Source: Ignavibacteria bacterium
GTDB lineage: Bacteria > Bacteroidota > Ignavibacteria > Ignavibacteriales > Melioribacteraceae
Assembly (NCBI GenBank): GCA_027347545.1
Contig: DAIEQT010000466.1
Coordinates: forward strand, 1-8,322
DNA length: 8,322 nucleotides
Direction: 5' to 3'
The translations under genes were made by a program, and so were the position numbers. The notes under the pieces were generated by a model. That model searched no databases, was not told the DNA's origin, and worked only from the letters and a program-made list of their open reading frames with translations. This document shows positions 1 through 6,568 of this stretch, piece by piece (within the stretch, counting starts at the first letter, position 1; each line of letters opens with the position of its first letter).

Positions 1-425
1 GGTCTGCCGCTGAATGCATAGAACATCTTACACTTGCCGGTCAGAGTTATCTGAGCAATATTCCGAAAATCCCTAAACGCTCTGCGGTTTTGATTGATGA
101 CGAAGTGAAAATAGGCGCGGGTTTATTCGCAAAGATGTTCATTCATTTCTTCGGTCCAAAGGTAAGAATCAAAATGAAAGCGCCGAAGAATATGCTTGTC
201 TCAAATTCAAATTATGATAAAGATGTTATTGATGATTTCCTTTTTTTGCAAGATGAATTTTTAACGGCGCTAAGTAAGGTAAACTATGATGAATTAAAAT
301 CTATCAGGGTAACCTGGCCAACATTTGAATTAAAGAAACTAAGTCTTGGCGAGGTGATGATGATTACAATTGCTCATGAGCTTCGCCACATTAATCAAGC
401 AGAACGCGCATTAGACGATCAATAA
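1..425 (+). CDS. DinB-superfamily metal-binding protein, 5' end outside window
   Basis: The reading frame is open from base 3 to the TAA at 423-425, giving about 140 visible residues; the gene starts upstream of the window. The first visible residues read SAAECIEHL, which matches the opening helix of DinB-like proteins (typically W-S-x-x-E-x-x-x-H-L), with the His codon at 24-26. Near the C-terminus AHELRHINQ supplies two more His (codons 375-377 and 387-389) in the H-x3-H spacing usual for DinB. These three His normally bind a divalent metal in a four-helix bundle. Family members include thiol-dependent S-transferases and damage-inducible proteins of unknown substrate, and nothing here identifies the substrate. 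Perhaps 10-35 residues are missing. The TTG at 90 is internal, because the family motif lies upstream of it. It is followed after 13 bp by the cupin gene, so the two are probably cotranscribed. Confidence 0.8.
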   Translation, partial: SAAECIEHLTLAGQSYLSNIPKIPKRSAVLIDDEVKIGAGLFAKMFIHFFGPKVRIKMKAPKNMLVSNSNYDKDVIDDFLFLQDEFLTALSKVNYDELKSIRVTWPTFELKKLSLGEVMMITIAHELRHINQAERALDDQ

Positions 426-438
426 GAAGGAGAAAAAA

Positions 439-795
439 ATGTTTGTTAAACAAATAAATGAAATAGCGAAAGAAGAAGTAAAGGCTGGAACAAAAACTAC
501 ACGGCAAGTTTTAATAAGCCCGCAAGAAGCGCCAAACTTTGCAATGCGCAAGTTTTCTATTGAACCTGGCGGCGGAATGCCGATGCACACCAACTCGGTT
601 GAGCATGAACAGATTGTGCTTGGCGGAAAAGCACACATTGTTATTGGTAAAAATTCTTACGAAGTAATGAAAGATGATGTTGTGTTTATTCCAGCGGGTG
701 TTCCACATTCTTATCAAACTGTTGGCGAGGAACCATTTGAGTTTTTGTGCATGGTTCCAAACAAAGAGGATGTAATAAAAATAGTTGGTTGTTAA
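439..795 (+). CDS. Small single-domain cupin, TM1459-like
   Basis: A 118-residue cytosolic protein with no signal peptide. The ATG follows AAGGAG (427-432) at good spacing. The sequence is one cupin beta-barrel. Motif 1 covers residues 45-63 (GGMPMHTNSVEHEQIVLGG) and motif 2 covers 80-94 (DVVFIPAGVPHSYQT). It resembles Thermotoga TM1459, sharing an APNF-M-R stretch, an EPGG turn, the EHE core and an FLC-(M/L)-(V/I)-P ending. In TM1459 the metal is held by four His (52, 54, 58, 92). The equivalents here are His50, Asn52, His56 and His90, so one ligand is replaced. Cupins of this kind include dioxygenases and small-molecule binding proteins, and the substrate cannot be read from sequence. The gene sits between a DinB gene and a conserved hypothetical gene in a tight operon. 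Confidence 0.9.
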   Translation: MFVKQINEIAKEEVKAGTKTTRQVLISPQEAPNFAMRKFSIEPGGGMPMHTNSVEHEQIVLGGKAHIVIGKNSYEVMKDDVVFIPAGVPHSYQTVGEEPFEFLCMVPNKEDVIKIVGC

Positions 796-807
796 TTAGG
801 AGAACAA

Positions 808-1428
808 ATGGGTTTGTTAAGCGGATTTTTCGGACCAAGCAAAGATGAAGTTTGGTCGCAGCTAAGTAATGAACTAGGTGCGGAGTTTTCTGAATCGGGA
901 TTCTTTAAGAATGGCAAAGTCATTCTTGATTATAATAACTGGGAAATAACCCTTGATACTTACACAGTTCACACCGGCAAAACAAATATTACTTACACAA
1001 GAATGCGTGCGCCGTATGTGAACAAAGATGGTTTCCGGTTTACCATTTACCGCAAATCGGTTTTTAGCTGGCTCGGTAAAATGTTCGGCAAGCAAGATAT
1101 TGAGCTTGGCGATACTTTCTTCGATGAGGATTTTATCATTCAAGGCGAGCCGGAAAACAGTGTAATTAAATTGTTTTCAAATAGAAAGATCAAAGAGCTG
1201 ATTCAGCTTCAGCCACAGATTCATTTGCAAGTGAAAGATGATGAAGGCTGGTTCGCAAAGAAATTTCCGGAAGGTGTTGATGAGCTTTACTTTCAGGTTG
1301 TTGGTGTTATTAAAGATAAAGAAAGATTGAAAAGCTTATTCGATTTGTTTGCGCTTGTACTTGAAGAATTATGCAAGATAGGTTCCGCTTATGCTAAAGA
1401 TCCGGGAATGTCTTTGAATGAAGAATAG
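808..1428 (+). CDS. Conserved hypothetical protein, 206 aa, cytosolic
   Basis: I do not recognise a named function. The ATG follows TAGGAG (797-802) and lies 12 bp after the cupin stop, so it is probably the last gene of the DinB-cupin operon. The protein has no signal peptide or membrane segment. It begins with MGLLSGFFGPSKDEVWSQL, followed by strand-rich sequence: residues 46-81 read like consecutive beta-strands with a TYTRMRAPYVNKDGFRF core. A helix lies around 122-134, then an acidic KDDEGWF turn (143-149), and the C-terminal third is helical (170-195). Aromatic and charged residues are dense and there are no obvious catalytic motifs or Cys clusters. My impression is that close relatives with the same opening and the same VDELYFQVVGVIKD segment occur in other bacteria, so it is probably a real family, but this rests on recall only. 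Confidence 0.8.
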   Translation: MGLLSGFFGPSKDEVWSQLSNELGAEFSESGFFKNGKVILDYNNWEITLDTYTVHTGKTNITYTRMRAPYVNKDGFRFTIYRKSVFSWLGKMFGKQDIELGDTFFDEDFIIQGEPENSVIKLFSNRKIKELIQLQPQIHLQVKDDEGWFAKKFPEGVDELYFQVVGVIKDKERLKSLFDLFALVLEELCKIGSAYAKDPGMSLNEE

Positions 1429-1435
1429 ACAGTTT

Positions 1436-1545
1436 GTCATTCTGAACGGAACGGAGTGCAGTGAAGAATCTAATTTCTTACTCAAAGCACTATTTCTAGA
1501 TTCATCGCTCCAGCCTAGCAGGCGAGGCTGGTCGCCCAGAATGAT
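1436..1545. repeat. Imperfect palindromic (REP-like) intergenic element
   Basis: Two nested pairs of arms are visible. The outer arms TCATTCTG (1437-1444) and CAGAATGA (1537-1544) are perfectly complementary. The inner arms 1460-1472 and 1497-1509 (AGTGAAGAATCTA against TAGATTCATCGCT) match at 11 of 13 positions. The right side carries an extra hairpin, CCAGCCT (1510-1516) with AGGCTGG (1525-1531), making a branched structure. The text TCATTCTGA...GAAGAATCT resembles small dispersed palindromes I associate with Bacteroidota-type genomes. That it is dispersed in this genome cannot be shown from one copy. Confidence 0.65.
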
Positions 1546-1641
1546 AATGGACTGGATTCGTGTGTAACGCACGTTATTAATAAATTTCAACACAGAGTTG
1601 TCAAAAGGTAGTATAACGAGAATTGTGAATAATTTTTTAGT

Positions 1642-1656
1642 CTTTGCGCCTTTGCG
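1642..1656. repeat. CTTTGCG tandem doublet, possible dispersed-repeat fragment
   Basis: CTTTGCG occurs at 1642-1648 and again at 1650-1656, an 8-bp period. The surrounding text (CTTTGCGCCTTTGCGAGA) resembles a short interspersed sequence seen between genes in several bacterial phyla. It is too short to delimit with confidence and may be a decayed copy. Confidence 0.4.
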
Positions 1657-1658
1657 AG

Positions 1659-1672
1659 AGAAAATATTTTCT
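1659..1672. promoter_or_regulatory. 14-bp palindrome upstream of the kinase gene
   Basis: AGAAAATATTTTCT is a perfect palindrome ending 37 bp before the kinase start. Its position would suit an operator, but it is AT-only in the core and such palindromes arise by chance in AT-rich spacers. There is no second copy to support a regulon. Confidence 0.2.
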
Positions 1673-1709
1673 TTCAACAACGTGCAAGTAGTAACAATAG
1701 GAGAAAGCG

Positions 1710-3053
1710 ATGAGCAAGTTCAAATACGTAATCAAAAGGAGCGGCGCGATTGTGCCATTTAATCCCGATAGAGTTTCCAACGTAATTTACCGCGCGGCGG
1801 TTTCGGTTGGCGGGCGCGATAAAGCAAAAGCCGCAGAGCTTGCGAAACAAGTTATTGAAGTATTGGAAGCTACATACGAAGAAGGTCACAAGCCGCACGT
1901 TGAAGAGATTCAGGATATAATTGAAAAAGTTTTGATAGAGAACGGACACGCAAAGGTTGCCAAAGAATTTATTCTTTACAGAGAAGAAGCCGCAAATAGA
2001 AGAAGAGAAAACAGCAAGCATTTTTCCAAACCGAACGAATTGATCCCCTGGAAAAAAGTTTGGCGTTCACTCGACTGGGCGGTTGAACATGATTTAAATA
2101 CGATTGATGGAATTAATTCCAGAATCCGGCGCGGACAGTTTCCACAAATTGTTCATGAAGCAGAAACGTTTTACGAAACCCAGCTTGATACTGCGGCTGA
2201 GTTGATTAAGGAACGTGCAGAAGAACTAAGAATGGTAATGGTAAGCGGACCATCATCATCCGGCAAGACAACTACGACATTTAAACTTGAGCAGCGTTTG
2301 AATAAAATGGGAATGAAGTTTGTCGCGCTTGTGGTTGATAATTATTTCTTCGATTTGGAAATGCACCCTAAGGATGAATTTGGCGATTACGATTTTGAAA
2401 CTCCGCAAGCGCTTGATCTCGATTTGATTAATGATCATTTGAAACGTCTTGCTGCCTGCGAAGAAGTTTTAATTCCTTATTATGATTTTAAGCAAGGCAA
2501 GCGTTTTGATAACCGCACACCGCTTCAACTTCATGATAACGAAGTTCTATTAATAGATAGTTTGCATGGATTGTATCCGGAGTTTAGCCGCGAAATTCCG
2601 GCAGCGCAAAAATTCAAACTTTATCTTGAACCGCTATTACAAATGAAAATGCCGGACGGGCAATATATCCGCTGGACAGATTTACGTTTGATACGCAGAA
2701 TGCTTCGCGATTCAGTTCACCGCGCTTACAATCCGGAACAAACATTGCTGCATTGGCATTATGTTCGTTCATCCGAAAAAAGGACAATTCTTCCTTACAG
2801 CAACACTGCCGATTACATTGTAAATACTTCTATGCCGTTTGAAGTTCCGATTTACCGTCCAAAACTTTTGCAATTATTTAAAGAATGGGAAAAGAAATAT
2901 CAAGGCGATCCGTTAAGAGAGGATGCTTACGTGCGCGCCTCGCGTATTCGCAAAATGCTTGATGCAATTGAACCAATGGAAGATGAATCCGCAATTCCCG
3001 GCGATTCTGTTCTCCGCGAGTTCATCGGCGGAAGCACTATGAATGTACACTGA
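1710..3053 (+). CDS. ATP-cone domain fused to uridine-kinase-like P-loop kinase
   Basis: A 447-residue cytosolic protein. Residues about 4-95 form an ATP-cone (VIKRSGAIVPFNPDRV, then the helix pair ending in EFILYREEAA), the nucleotide-sensing module of ribonucleotide reductases and NrdR. After a linker, residues about 172-380 form a phosphoribulokinase/uridine-kinase P-loop domain. It shows Walker A GPSSSGKT (180-187), an acidic substrate site VVDNYFF (208-214), a Walker B-like strand EVLLIDSLHGL (278-288) and the RRMLRD motif (329-334) typical of uridine kinases. The likely reaction is NTP-dependent phosphorylation of a nucleoside or related sugar alcohol, with the ATP-cone as possible allosteric control; the exact substrate is inferred. 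The start is set by TAGGAG at 1698-1703. Tandem in-frame stops (TGA TAG) end the gene. Repeat-filled spacers on both sides suggest it is transcribed alone. Confidence 0.88.
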   Translation: MSKFKYVIKRSGAIVPFNPDRVSNVIYRAAVSVGGRDKAKAAELAKQVIEVLEATYEEGHKPHVEEIQDIIEKVLIENGHAKVAKEFILYREEAANRRRENSKHFSKPNELIPWKKVWRSLDWAVEHDLNTIDGINSRIRRGQFPQIVHEAETFYETQLDTAAELIKERAEELRMVMVSGPSSSGKTTTTFKLEQRLNKMGMKFVALVVDNYFFDLEMHPKDEFGDYDFETPQALDLDLINDHLKRLAACEEVLIPYYDFKQGKRFDNRTPLQLHDNEVLLIDSLHGLYPEFSREIPAAQKFKLYLEPLLQMKMPDGQYIRWTDLRLIRRMLRDSVHRAYNPEQTLLHWHYVRSSEKRTILPYSNTADYIVNTSMPFEVPIYRPKLLQLFKEWEKKYQGDPLREDAYVRASRIRKMLDAIEPMEDESAIPGDSVLREFIGGSTMNVH

Positions 3054-3071
3054 TAGTGTAGAGTTAAGAAT

Positions 3072-3112
3072 GAAGAGTGTAGAGTGAAAAAACTCTGTAC
3101 TCTACACTCTTC
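3072..3112. repeat. Perfect 14-bp inverted repeat after the kinase gene
   Basis: GAAGAGTGTAGAGT (3072-3085) and ACTCTACACTCTTC (3099-3112) are exact complements around a 13-nt loop. The stem lies 19 bp after the kinase stop, where a terminator would be expected, but no T-run follows. AGTGTAGAGT of the left arm is also repeated directly at 3055-3064. It could stabilise the mRNA 3' end, act as a non-canonical terminator, or be a repeat insertion. Confidence 0.6.
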
Positions 3113-3151
3113 CTGCCTCGACTTCCGTGAGGCAAGGCGGGCGTTCTACGC
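3113..3151. repeat. GC-rich double hairpin, possible dispersed repeat
   Basis: TGCCTC (3114-3119) pairs with GAGGCA (3129-3134) around a 9-nt loop, and GCGT (3141-3144) pairs with ACGC (3148-3151) around TCT. The block is much more GC-rich than its surroundings and abuts the perfect 14-bp inverted repeat. Like the 1510-1531 hairpin it is built on GCCT/AGGC, which hints at a related repeat family. Confidence 0.4.
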
Positions 3152-3256
3152 TAACATCTGTGTCTTCAAAAGAAGTAGTTGCCGGCGAAAAATGACAAGT
3201 AGAAAAAGCGGCACAATTTTCTGGTTTAAGCGTCTTAATGCTTGAATACATTTTTC

Positions 3257-3263
3257 AAGAGGG
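3257..3263 (+). promoter_or_regulatory. Ribosome binding site that sets the receptor start
   Basis: AAGAGGG lies 4 bp before the ATG at 3268. The earlier in-frame ATG at 3238 has no purine-rich site upstream and would place ten charged or mixed residues before the signal peptide. The site partly overlaps a 6-bp inverted repeat (CTTGAA 3241-3246 with TTCAAG 3254-3259), which could partly mask it. Confidence 0.6.
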
Positions 3264-3267
3264 TAAG

Positions 3268-5409
3268 ATGATAATAAAGCGGTACGGGTTATTGGTTTGT
3301 TTTTTATTCCTTCCAATTCTAATTAGCGCGCAAACAAAAATTTCCGGTAAGATTATAGATTCTAATGGCAATGCTTTGCCCGGGGCAAACATCTATATAA
3401 AAAATTCTTACGATGGTACAACTTCTAAGACGGACGGAACATTTTCTTTTAAGACAACTGAAAACGGCAGCGCGGTTCTCGTCGCAAGTTTTGTTGGTTA
3501 TAAAAAATATGAAAACAACGTTGTCTTGAAGAAAGGTGAACTGAAAATAGACATTGTCTTAGAGGAAGAAATCACGCAAATGAATGCAGTGGTTGTTTCT
3601 GCCGGTTCGTTTGAAGCGAGCGACGAAAAGAAGGGTGTAATTCTAAAACCGCTTGATGTTGTTACAACCGGCGCAACCGCGGATTTATACACATCGTTAA
3701 ATACTTTACCTGGTGCGCAAAAAATTGGTGAGACGGAAGGATTGTTTGTGCGCGGTGGTTCTGCGGCGGAATCGAAAACAATTATAGATGAAATGATTGT
3801 TCAGAAACCTTTTTCCAGCAGCGTTCCGGATATTCCATCGCGCGGAAGATTTTCTCCGATGATGTTCAAAGGAACCGTTTTCAGCACAGGCGGATATTCC
3901 GCGCAATACGGGCAAGCACTTTCTTCTGCATTAATTTTGAAAACTCAAGACATGCCTACGCAAACAATAAGCGCAATAAACTTAATGGTATTTGGCTTAG
4001 GCGGCGCGCATACGCAACTTTGGGAAAACAGTGCCGTCTCCGTTGAAGGCGGTTACTATAATCTGAATCCTTACAACAATGTTTTTAAGCAAAGAGTTGA
4101 TTGGGATAAATCACCGGTTGGAATTTCGGGCTCAGCAAATTTCCGCCAAAAGATTTCTAAGAACGGATTACTGAAAGCATTTGTGTCGTACAGTAAATCC
4201 GATCTTTCTCTTTATCTACCCGATCTTGATAATCTGCCTAATAAAACTTTTTATGGATTGAAGCCGGAAAATTATTATTCGAATGCGAGCTACAGAGATA
4301 TTTGGGGCGACTGGAATGTGTTTGGCGGTTTTTCGTACAGTTTGGATAAAGATATAATTAATGCTGCGGGTAATAATATTGAACAAGATCAAAGATTGGT
4401 TCAAACAAAATTTACAGCCAACAAAAAAATAATTGGTAACGCTTATTTAACATTTGGCGCAGAAGTTCAAAACACACTTTACGATGACACCTACAATCAA
4501 TTCAATAGAAAACTTTACGAAACACACACAGCCGGATTTGTTGAAAGCGATATATATTTTACCAACGATCTTGCAGCTAAAGTTGGAGTTAGAGCAGAGC
4601 ATTCAAAAATCTTAGATAAATTTAACTTCGCGCCTAGAATTTCTTTTGCCTATAGATTGGGAACGTACGACCAGCTTAACTTTGCTTACGGAAGATTCTA
4701 TCAAACACCGGAGAAGAATTATCTCGTTCAATACAATAAGTTTGATTACGAAAACGCCGATCACTACATCGCGAACTATCAATATCTTGGCGAAGGGCAA
4801 ACTTTTCGTGTAGAATTATATTACAAGCAGTATCATAATCTTGTGAGAGGAACAGTTTACAATTATCCTTATTTCAATTTACCGGTTGTTCCTTTTAGCA
4901 ACAATGGAAACGGCTACGCAAAGGGCGTTGATGTTTTCTGGCGGGATGGAGCCTCGCTTCAAAACTGCGATTACTGGGTTTCCTATTCATTCATTGATAC
5001 GAAAAGAATATTTAGTAATTATCCTTCAACAGCGTTTCCAACATTTGCAGCGCCGCATACTTTTTCAGTTGTGTTCAAACGCTGGTTCGAATCAATCTCC
5101 GCCTTCGCGGCATTAACTTACGTTCATGCTTCCGGCAGACCATATTTTAATCCAAACAATCCGGAGTTTCTCGGCGACCGTGGAAGCAGTTACAACAATC
5201 TCAGCTTAAACATTAGCTTTATAGCAAAATGGTTTGGAGGTTACAGTGTAATATTTTTCTCGATAGATAATTTGCCCGGCTTTGCTAATGTTTACGGTTA
5301 CAGATATTCAACCGATGGAAAAATTGTAGCGCCGGTAGTGCCGCCAACTCTGCGCTCAGCATTTCTCGGAGTTTTTATTTCGATTGGAGAGACAAATCAA
5401 TTTCAATAA
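3268..5409 (+). CDS. TonB-dependent outer membrane receptor (carboxypeptidase-like + plug + barrel)
   Basis: A 713-residue outer membrane protein when started at 3268. Residues 1-21 are a signal peptide (MIIKRYGLLVCFLF..ISA) with Gln at +1. Residues 22 to about 100 are a carboxypeptidase-regulatory-like beta-sandwich (KISGKIIDSNGNALPGANI, GTTSKTDGTFSF, VASFVGYK). Residues about 107-225 are the plug, with LNTLPGAQ, GLFVRGGSAAESK (159-171) and IIDEM. The remainder is an amphipathic beta-barrel rich in aromatics with alternating strands and ends in a strand (FLGVFISIG) near the C-terminus. Such receptors import large or scarce ligands with TonB energy. No SusD-type lipoprotein follows, so it is not a canonical SusCD glycan pair, and the ligand is unknown. 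The next gene begins 12 bp downstream and is probably cotranscribed. Confidence 0.92.
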   Translation: MIIKRYGLLVCFLFLPILISAQTKISGKIIDSNGNALPGANIYIKNSYDGTTSKTDGTFSFKTTENGSAVLVASFVGYKKYENNVVLKKGELKIDIVLEEEITQMNAVVVSAGSFEASDEKKGVILKPLDVVTTGATADLYTSLNTLPGAQKIGETEGLFVRGGSAAESKTIIDEMIVQKPFSSSVPDIPSRGRFSPMMFKGTVFSTGGYSAQYGQALSSALILKTQDMPTQTISAINLMVFGLGGAHTQLWENSAVSVEGGYYNLNPYNNVFKQRVDWDKSPVGISGSANFRQKISKNGLLKAFVSYSKSDLSLYLPDLDNLPNKTFYGLKPENYYSNASYRDIWGDWNVFGGFSYSLDKDIINAAGNNIEQDQRLVQTKFTANKKIIGNAYLTFGAEVQNTLYDDTYNQFNRKLYETHTAGFVESDIYFTNDLAAKVGVRAEHSKILDKFNFAPRISFAYRLGTYDQLNFAYGRFYQTPEKNYLVQYNKFDYENADHYIANYQYLGEGQTFRVELYYKQYHNLVRGTVYNYPYFNLPVVPFSNNGNGYAKGVDVFWRDGASLQNCDYWVSYSFIDTKRIFSNYPSTAFPTFAAPHTFSVVFKRWFESISAFAALTYVHASGRPYFNPNNPEFLGDRGSSYNNLSLNISFIAKWFGGYSVIFFSIDNLPGFANVYGYRYSTDGKIVAPVVPPTLRSAFLGVFISIGETNQFQ

Positions 5410-5421
5410 AGGAGAAAGGAA

Positions 5422-6063
5422 ATGAAAAGTGTTTTGACATTTTTAATTATCGTTCTTTGCTTTGTAAGTATTAATCGTGCGGATGATGCAAAATACCTTG
5501 CTGCGATGAAGAAAAATTTCGCTCAAATGGATTCTATGAAAACGATTGATGATATGGTGGATCTTACTAACGCCTTTTTGAGAATTGCCAACGCCGAAAA
5601 AGATAAATGGCTTCCATATTATTATGCTTCCCAGCTTTGTGTGCTTTCAAGTTTTACAGATTCTGTTAAGAGAAAGAAAGATGAATATCTAGATGAAGCG
5701 GATAAGTTTCTCGCTATTGCGGATTCTCTACAGCCGAATGAATCCGAGATTTTTGTTCTAAAAGGATTCATCTGTCAAGCCCGTCTTCAAGTTGATCCGA
5801 TGAGCAGATATATGAAATATGGTTTTCAGATGAACGAAAATTTTGAAAAGGCTATTGCTCTCGATCCTACAAATCCTCGTCCCGAGTATTTGAAAGGAGT
5901 AACTTTGTTTTATACACCGGAACAATTTGGCGGTGGAGCTAAAGTAGCAAAACCTGTTTTGGAAGCTTCCCTCAAAAAATTTAATGAGTTCATTCCAAAG
6001 AATGACTTAATGCCGCATTGGGGCAAGCAGCAAGTTGAAGATTTCTTAAAACAAATTCCGTAA
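5422..6063 (+). CDS. Exported TPR-like protein, partner of the receptor gene
   Basis: A 213-residue protein with an N-terminal signal peptide (MKSVLTFLIIVLCFVSINRA; likely cleaved near residue 20). Two TPR-like helical hairpins can be read: YLDEADKFLAIADSLQPNES (residues 89-108) and NFEKAIALDPTNPRPEYLKG (140-159). They are followed by the motif TPEQFGGGAK (165-174) and a PHWGKQQVEDFLK ending. I recall the DPTNPRxxYL...TPExFGGG pattern in small exported proteins of Bacteroidota-like bacteria, with no defined function. The ATG is preceded by two candidate sites, AAGGAG (5409-5414) and AAAGGA (5415-5420), and the gap to the receptor stop is only 12 bp. Translational coupling and a shared envelope role are likely. 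It lacks a lipobox Cys, so it is periplasmic rather than a lipoprotein. Confidence 0.85.
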   Translation: MKSVLTFLIIVLCFVSINRADDAKYLAAMKKNFAQMDSMKTIDDMVDLTNAFLRIANAEKDKWLPYYYASQLCVLSSFTDSVKRKKDEYLDEADKFLAIADSLQPNESEIFVLKGFICQARLQVDPMSRYMKYGFQMNENFEKAIALDPTNPRPEYLKGVTLFYTPEQFGGGAKVAKPVLEASLKKFNEFIPKNDLMPHWGKQQVEDFLKQIP

Positions 6064-6126
6064 CAATTTCTTTTGTTGACCAAGAGAAAACTTTGAACAA
6101 TATTGTAATGTAAATCTGGAGTTGTT

Positions 6127-6564
6127 ATGGATCAATTTATGCAAGCTGCAATTGAAGAAGCGCAAAAAGGCTTGGAAGAGGGCGGCATTCCAATCGGTTC
6201 TGTAATTGTTCACAAAGGAAAAATATTAGGACGCGGACACAACCGCCGCGTTCAAAAGGGAAGTGTTATTCTTCATGGTGAAATGGATGCGTTTGAAAAT
6301 GCTGGAAGACAAACGGCTTCAGTTTACAAAGAAAGTGTTTTGTACACAACGCTTTCGCCTTGTCCAATGTGCAGCGGCGCTATAATTCTTTATGGAATTC
6401 CAAAAGTCATCATCGGCGAAAACAAAACATTTATGGGGGAAGAAGAACATCTTAAATCCCGCGGTGTTGATGTGGAAGTCATTCAAGACGAAACTTGCAT
6501 TAACATGATGACAAACTTCATTTCAGCTAAACCAACCTTGTGGAATGAAGATATTGGCGTTTAA
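6127..6564 (+). CDS. Cytosine deaminase, Fcy1-type (CDA superfamily)
   Basis: A 145-residue cytosolic zinc deaminase. Zinc ligands and the proton shuttle are visible as HGE (His50, Glu52) and PCPMC (Cys79, Cys82). It resembles yeast cytosine deaminase much more than tRNA adenosine deaminase: EGGIPIG, GRGHNRR-QKGS, LYTTLSPC-MC-GAI, YGIP, VIGEN, and the C-terminal tail LWNEDIGV (138-145) all have close counterparts in Fcy1. Asn39 and Asp142 match the yeast cytosine-contacting Asn51 and Asp155. The expected reaction is cytosine to uracil plus ammonia, in pyrimidine salvage. Automatic annotation would probably say nucleoside deaminase. It is 63 bp from the preceding gene. No strong ribosome site is seen beyond CTGGAG (6116-6121). 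It is followed directly by the left repeat of the GxxExxY cassette. Confidence 0.87.
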   Translation: MDQFMQAAIEEAQKGLEEGGIPIGSVIVHKGKILGRGHNRRVQKGSVILHGEMDAFENAGRQTASVYKESVLYTTLSPCPMCSGAIILYGIPKVIIGENKTFMGEEEHLKSRGVDVEVIQDETCINMMTNFISAKPTLWNEDIGV

Positions 6565-6568
6565 CAAC

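Larger units (their letters stand above)
1429..1709. other. Gene-free spacer with several small repeats
   Basis: This 281-bp stretch between the hypothetical gene and the kinase gene carries no credible coding sequence. It holds an imperfect palindrome (1436-1545), a 6-bp GC-rich hairpin with loop TAA at 1559-1573, a CTTTGCG doublet (1642-1656), a 14-bp palindrome (1659-1672) and the kinase ribosome site TAGGAG (1698-1703). The GC hairpin is followed by TTATTAATAAAT rather than a clean T-tract, so I do not call it a terminator. No convincing promoter hexamers were identified. Confidence 0.7.
3054..3267. other. Spacer between kinase and receptor genes
   Basis: A 214-bp stretch without a gene. 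The first half is repeat structure: a direct AGTGTAGAGT pair, the 14-bp inverted repeat and GC-rich hairpins to 3151. The second half (about 3152-3256) should hold the receptor promoter, but I see neither a clear Bacteroidota TAnnTTTG box nor sigma70-like hexamers with good spacing. Confidence 0.6.

Noticed and set aside
90..425. TTG at 90 as the start of the DinB gene
   Set aside because: The same frame is open to the window edge and encodes the SAAECIEHL family motif upstream, so the TTG is an internal Leu codon.
1559..1573. CGTGTG-TAA-CGCACG hairpin as a terminator of the first operon
   Set aside because: The stem is only 6 bp with a wobble pair and the following sequence is not a T-tract.
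874..2021. Minus-strand open frames opposite the hypothetical and kinase genes
   Set aside because: They mirror well-supported + strand genes or cross the repeat spacer, and lack ribosome sites and recognisable domains.
3155..3163. ACACAGATG on the minus strand, identical to one unit of the GxxExxY repeat
   Set aside because: Only one 9-bp unit is present and the neighbouring sequence does not continue the period, so it may be chance.
3238..3267. ATG at 3238 as the receptor start
   Set aside because: It has no ribosome site and would put a polar decapeptide ahead of a normal signal peptide; the ATG at 3268 has AAGAGGG in place.
6076..6106. TTGACC and TATTGT as a promoter for the cytosine deaminase gene
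   Set aside because: The spacing is 19 bp, the -10 box is poor, and Bacteroidota-type bacteria use a different consensus; support is too weak to list as a feature.
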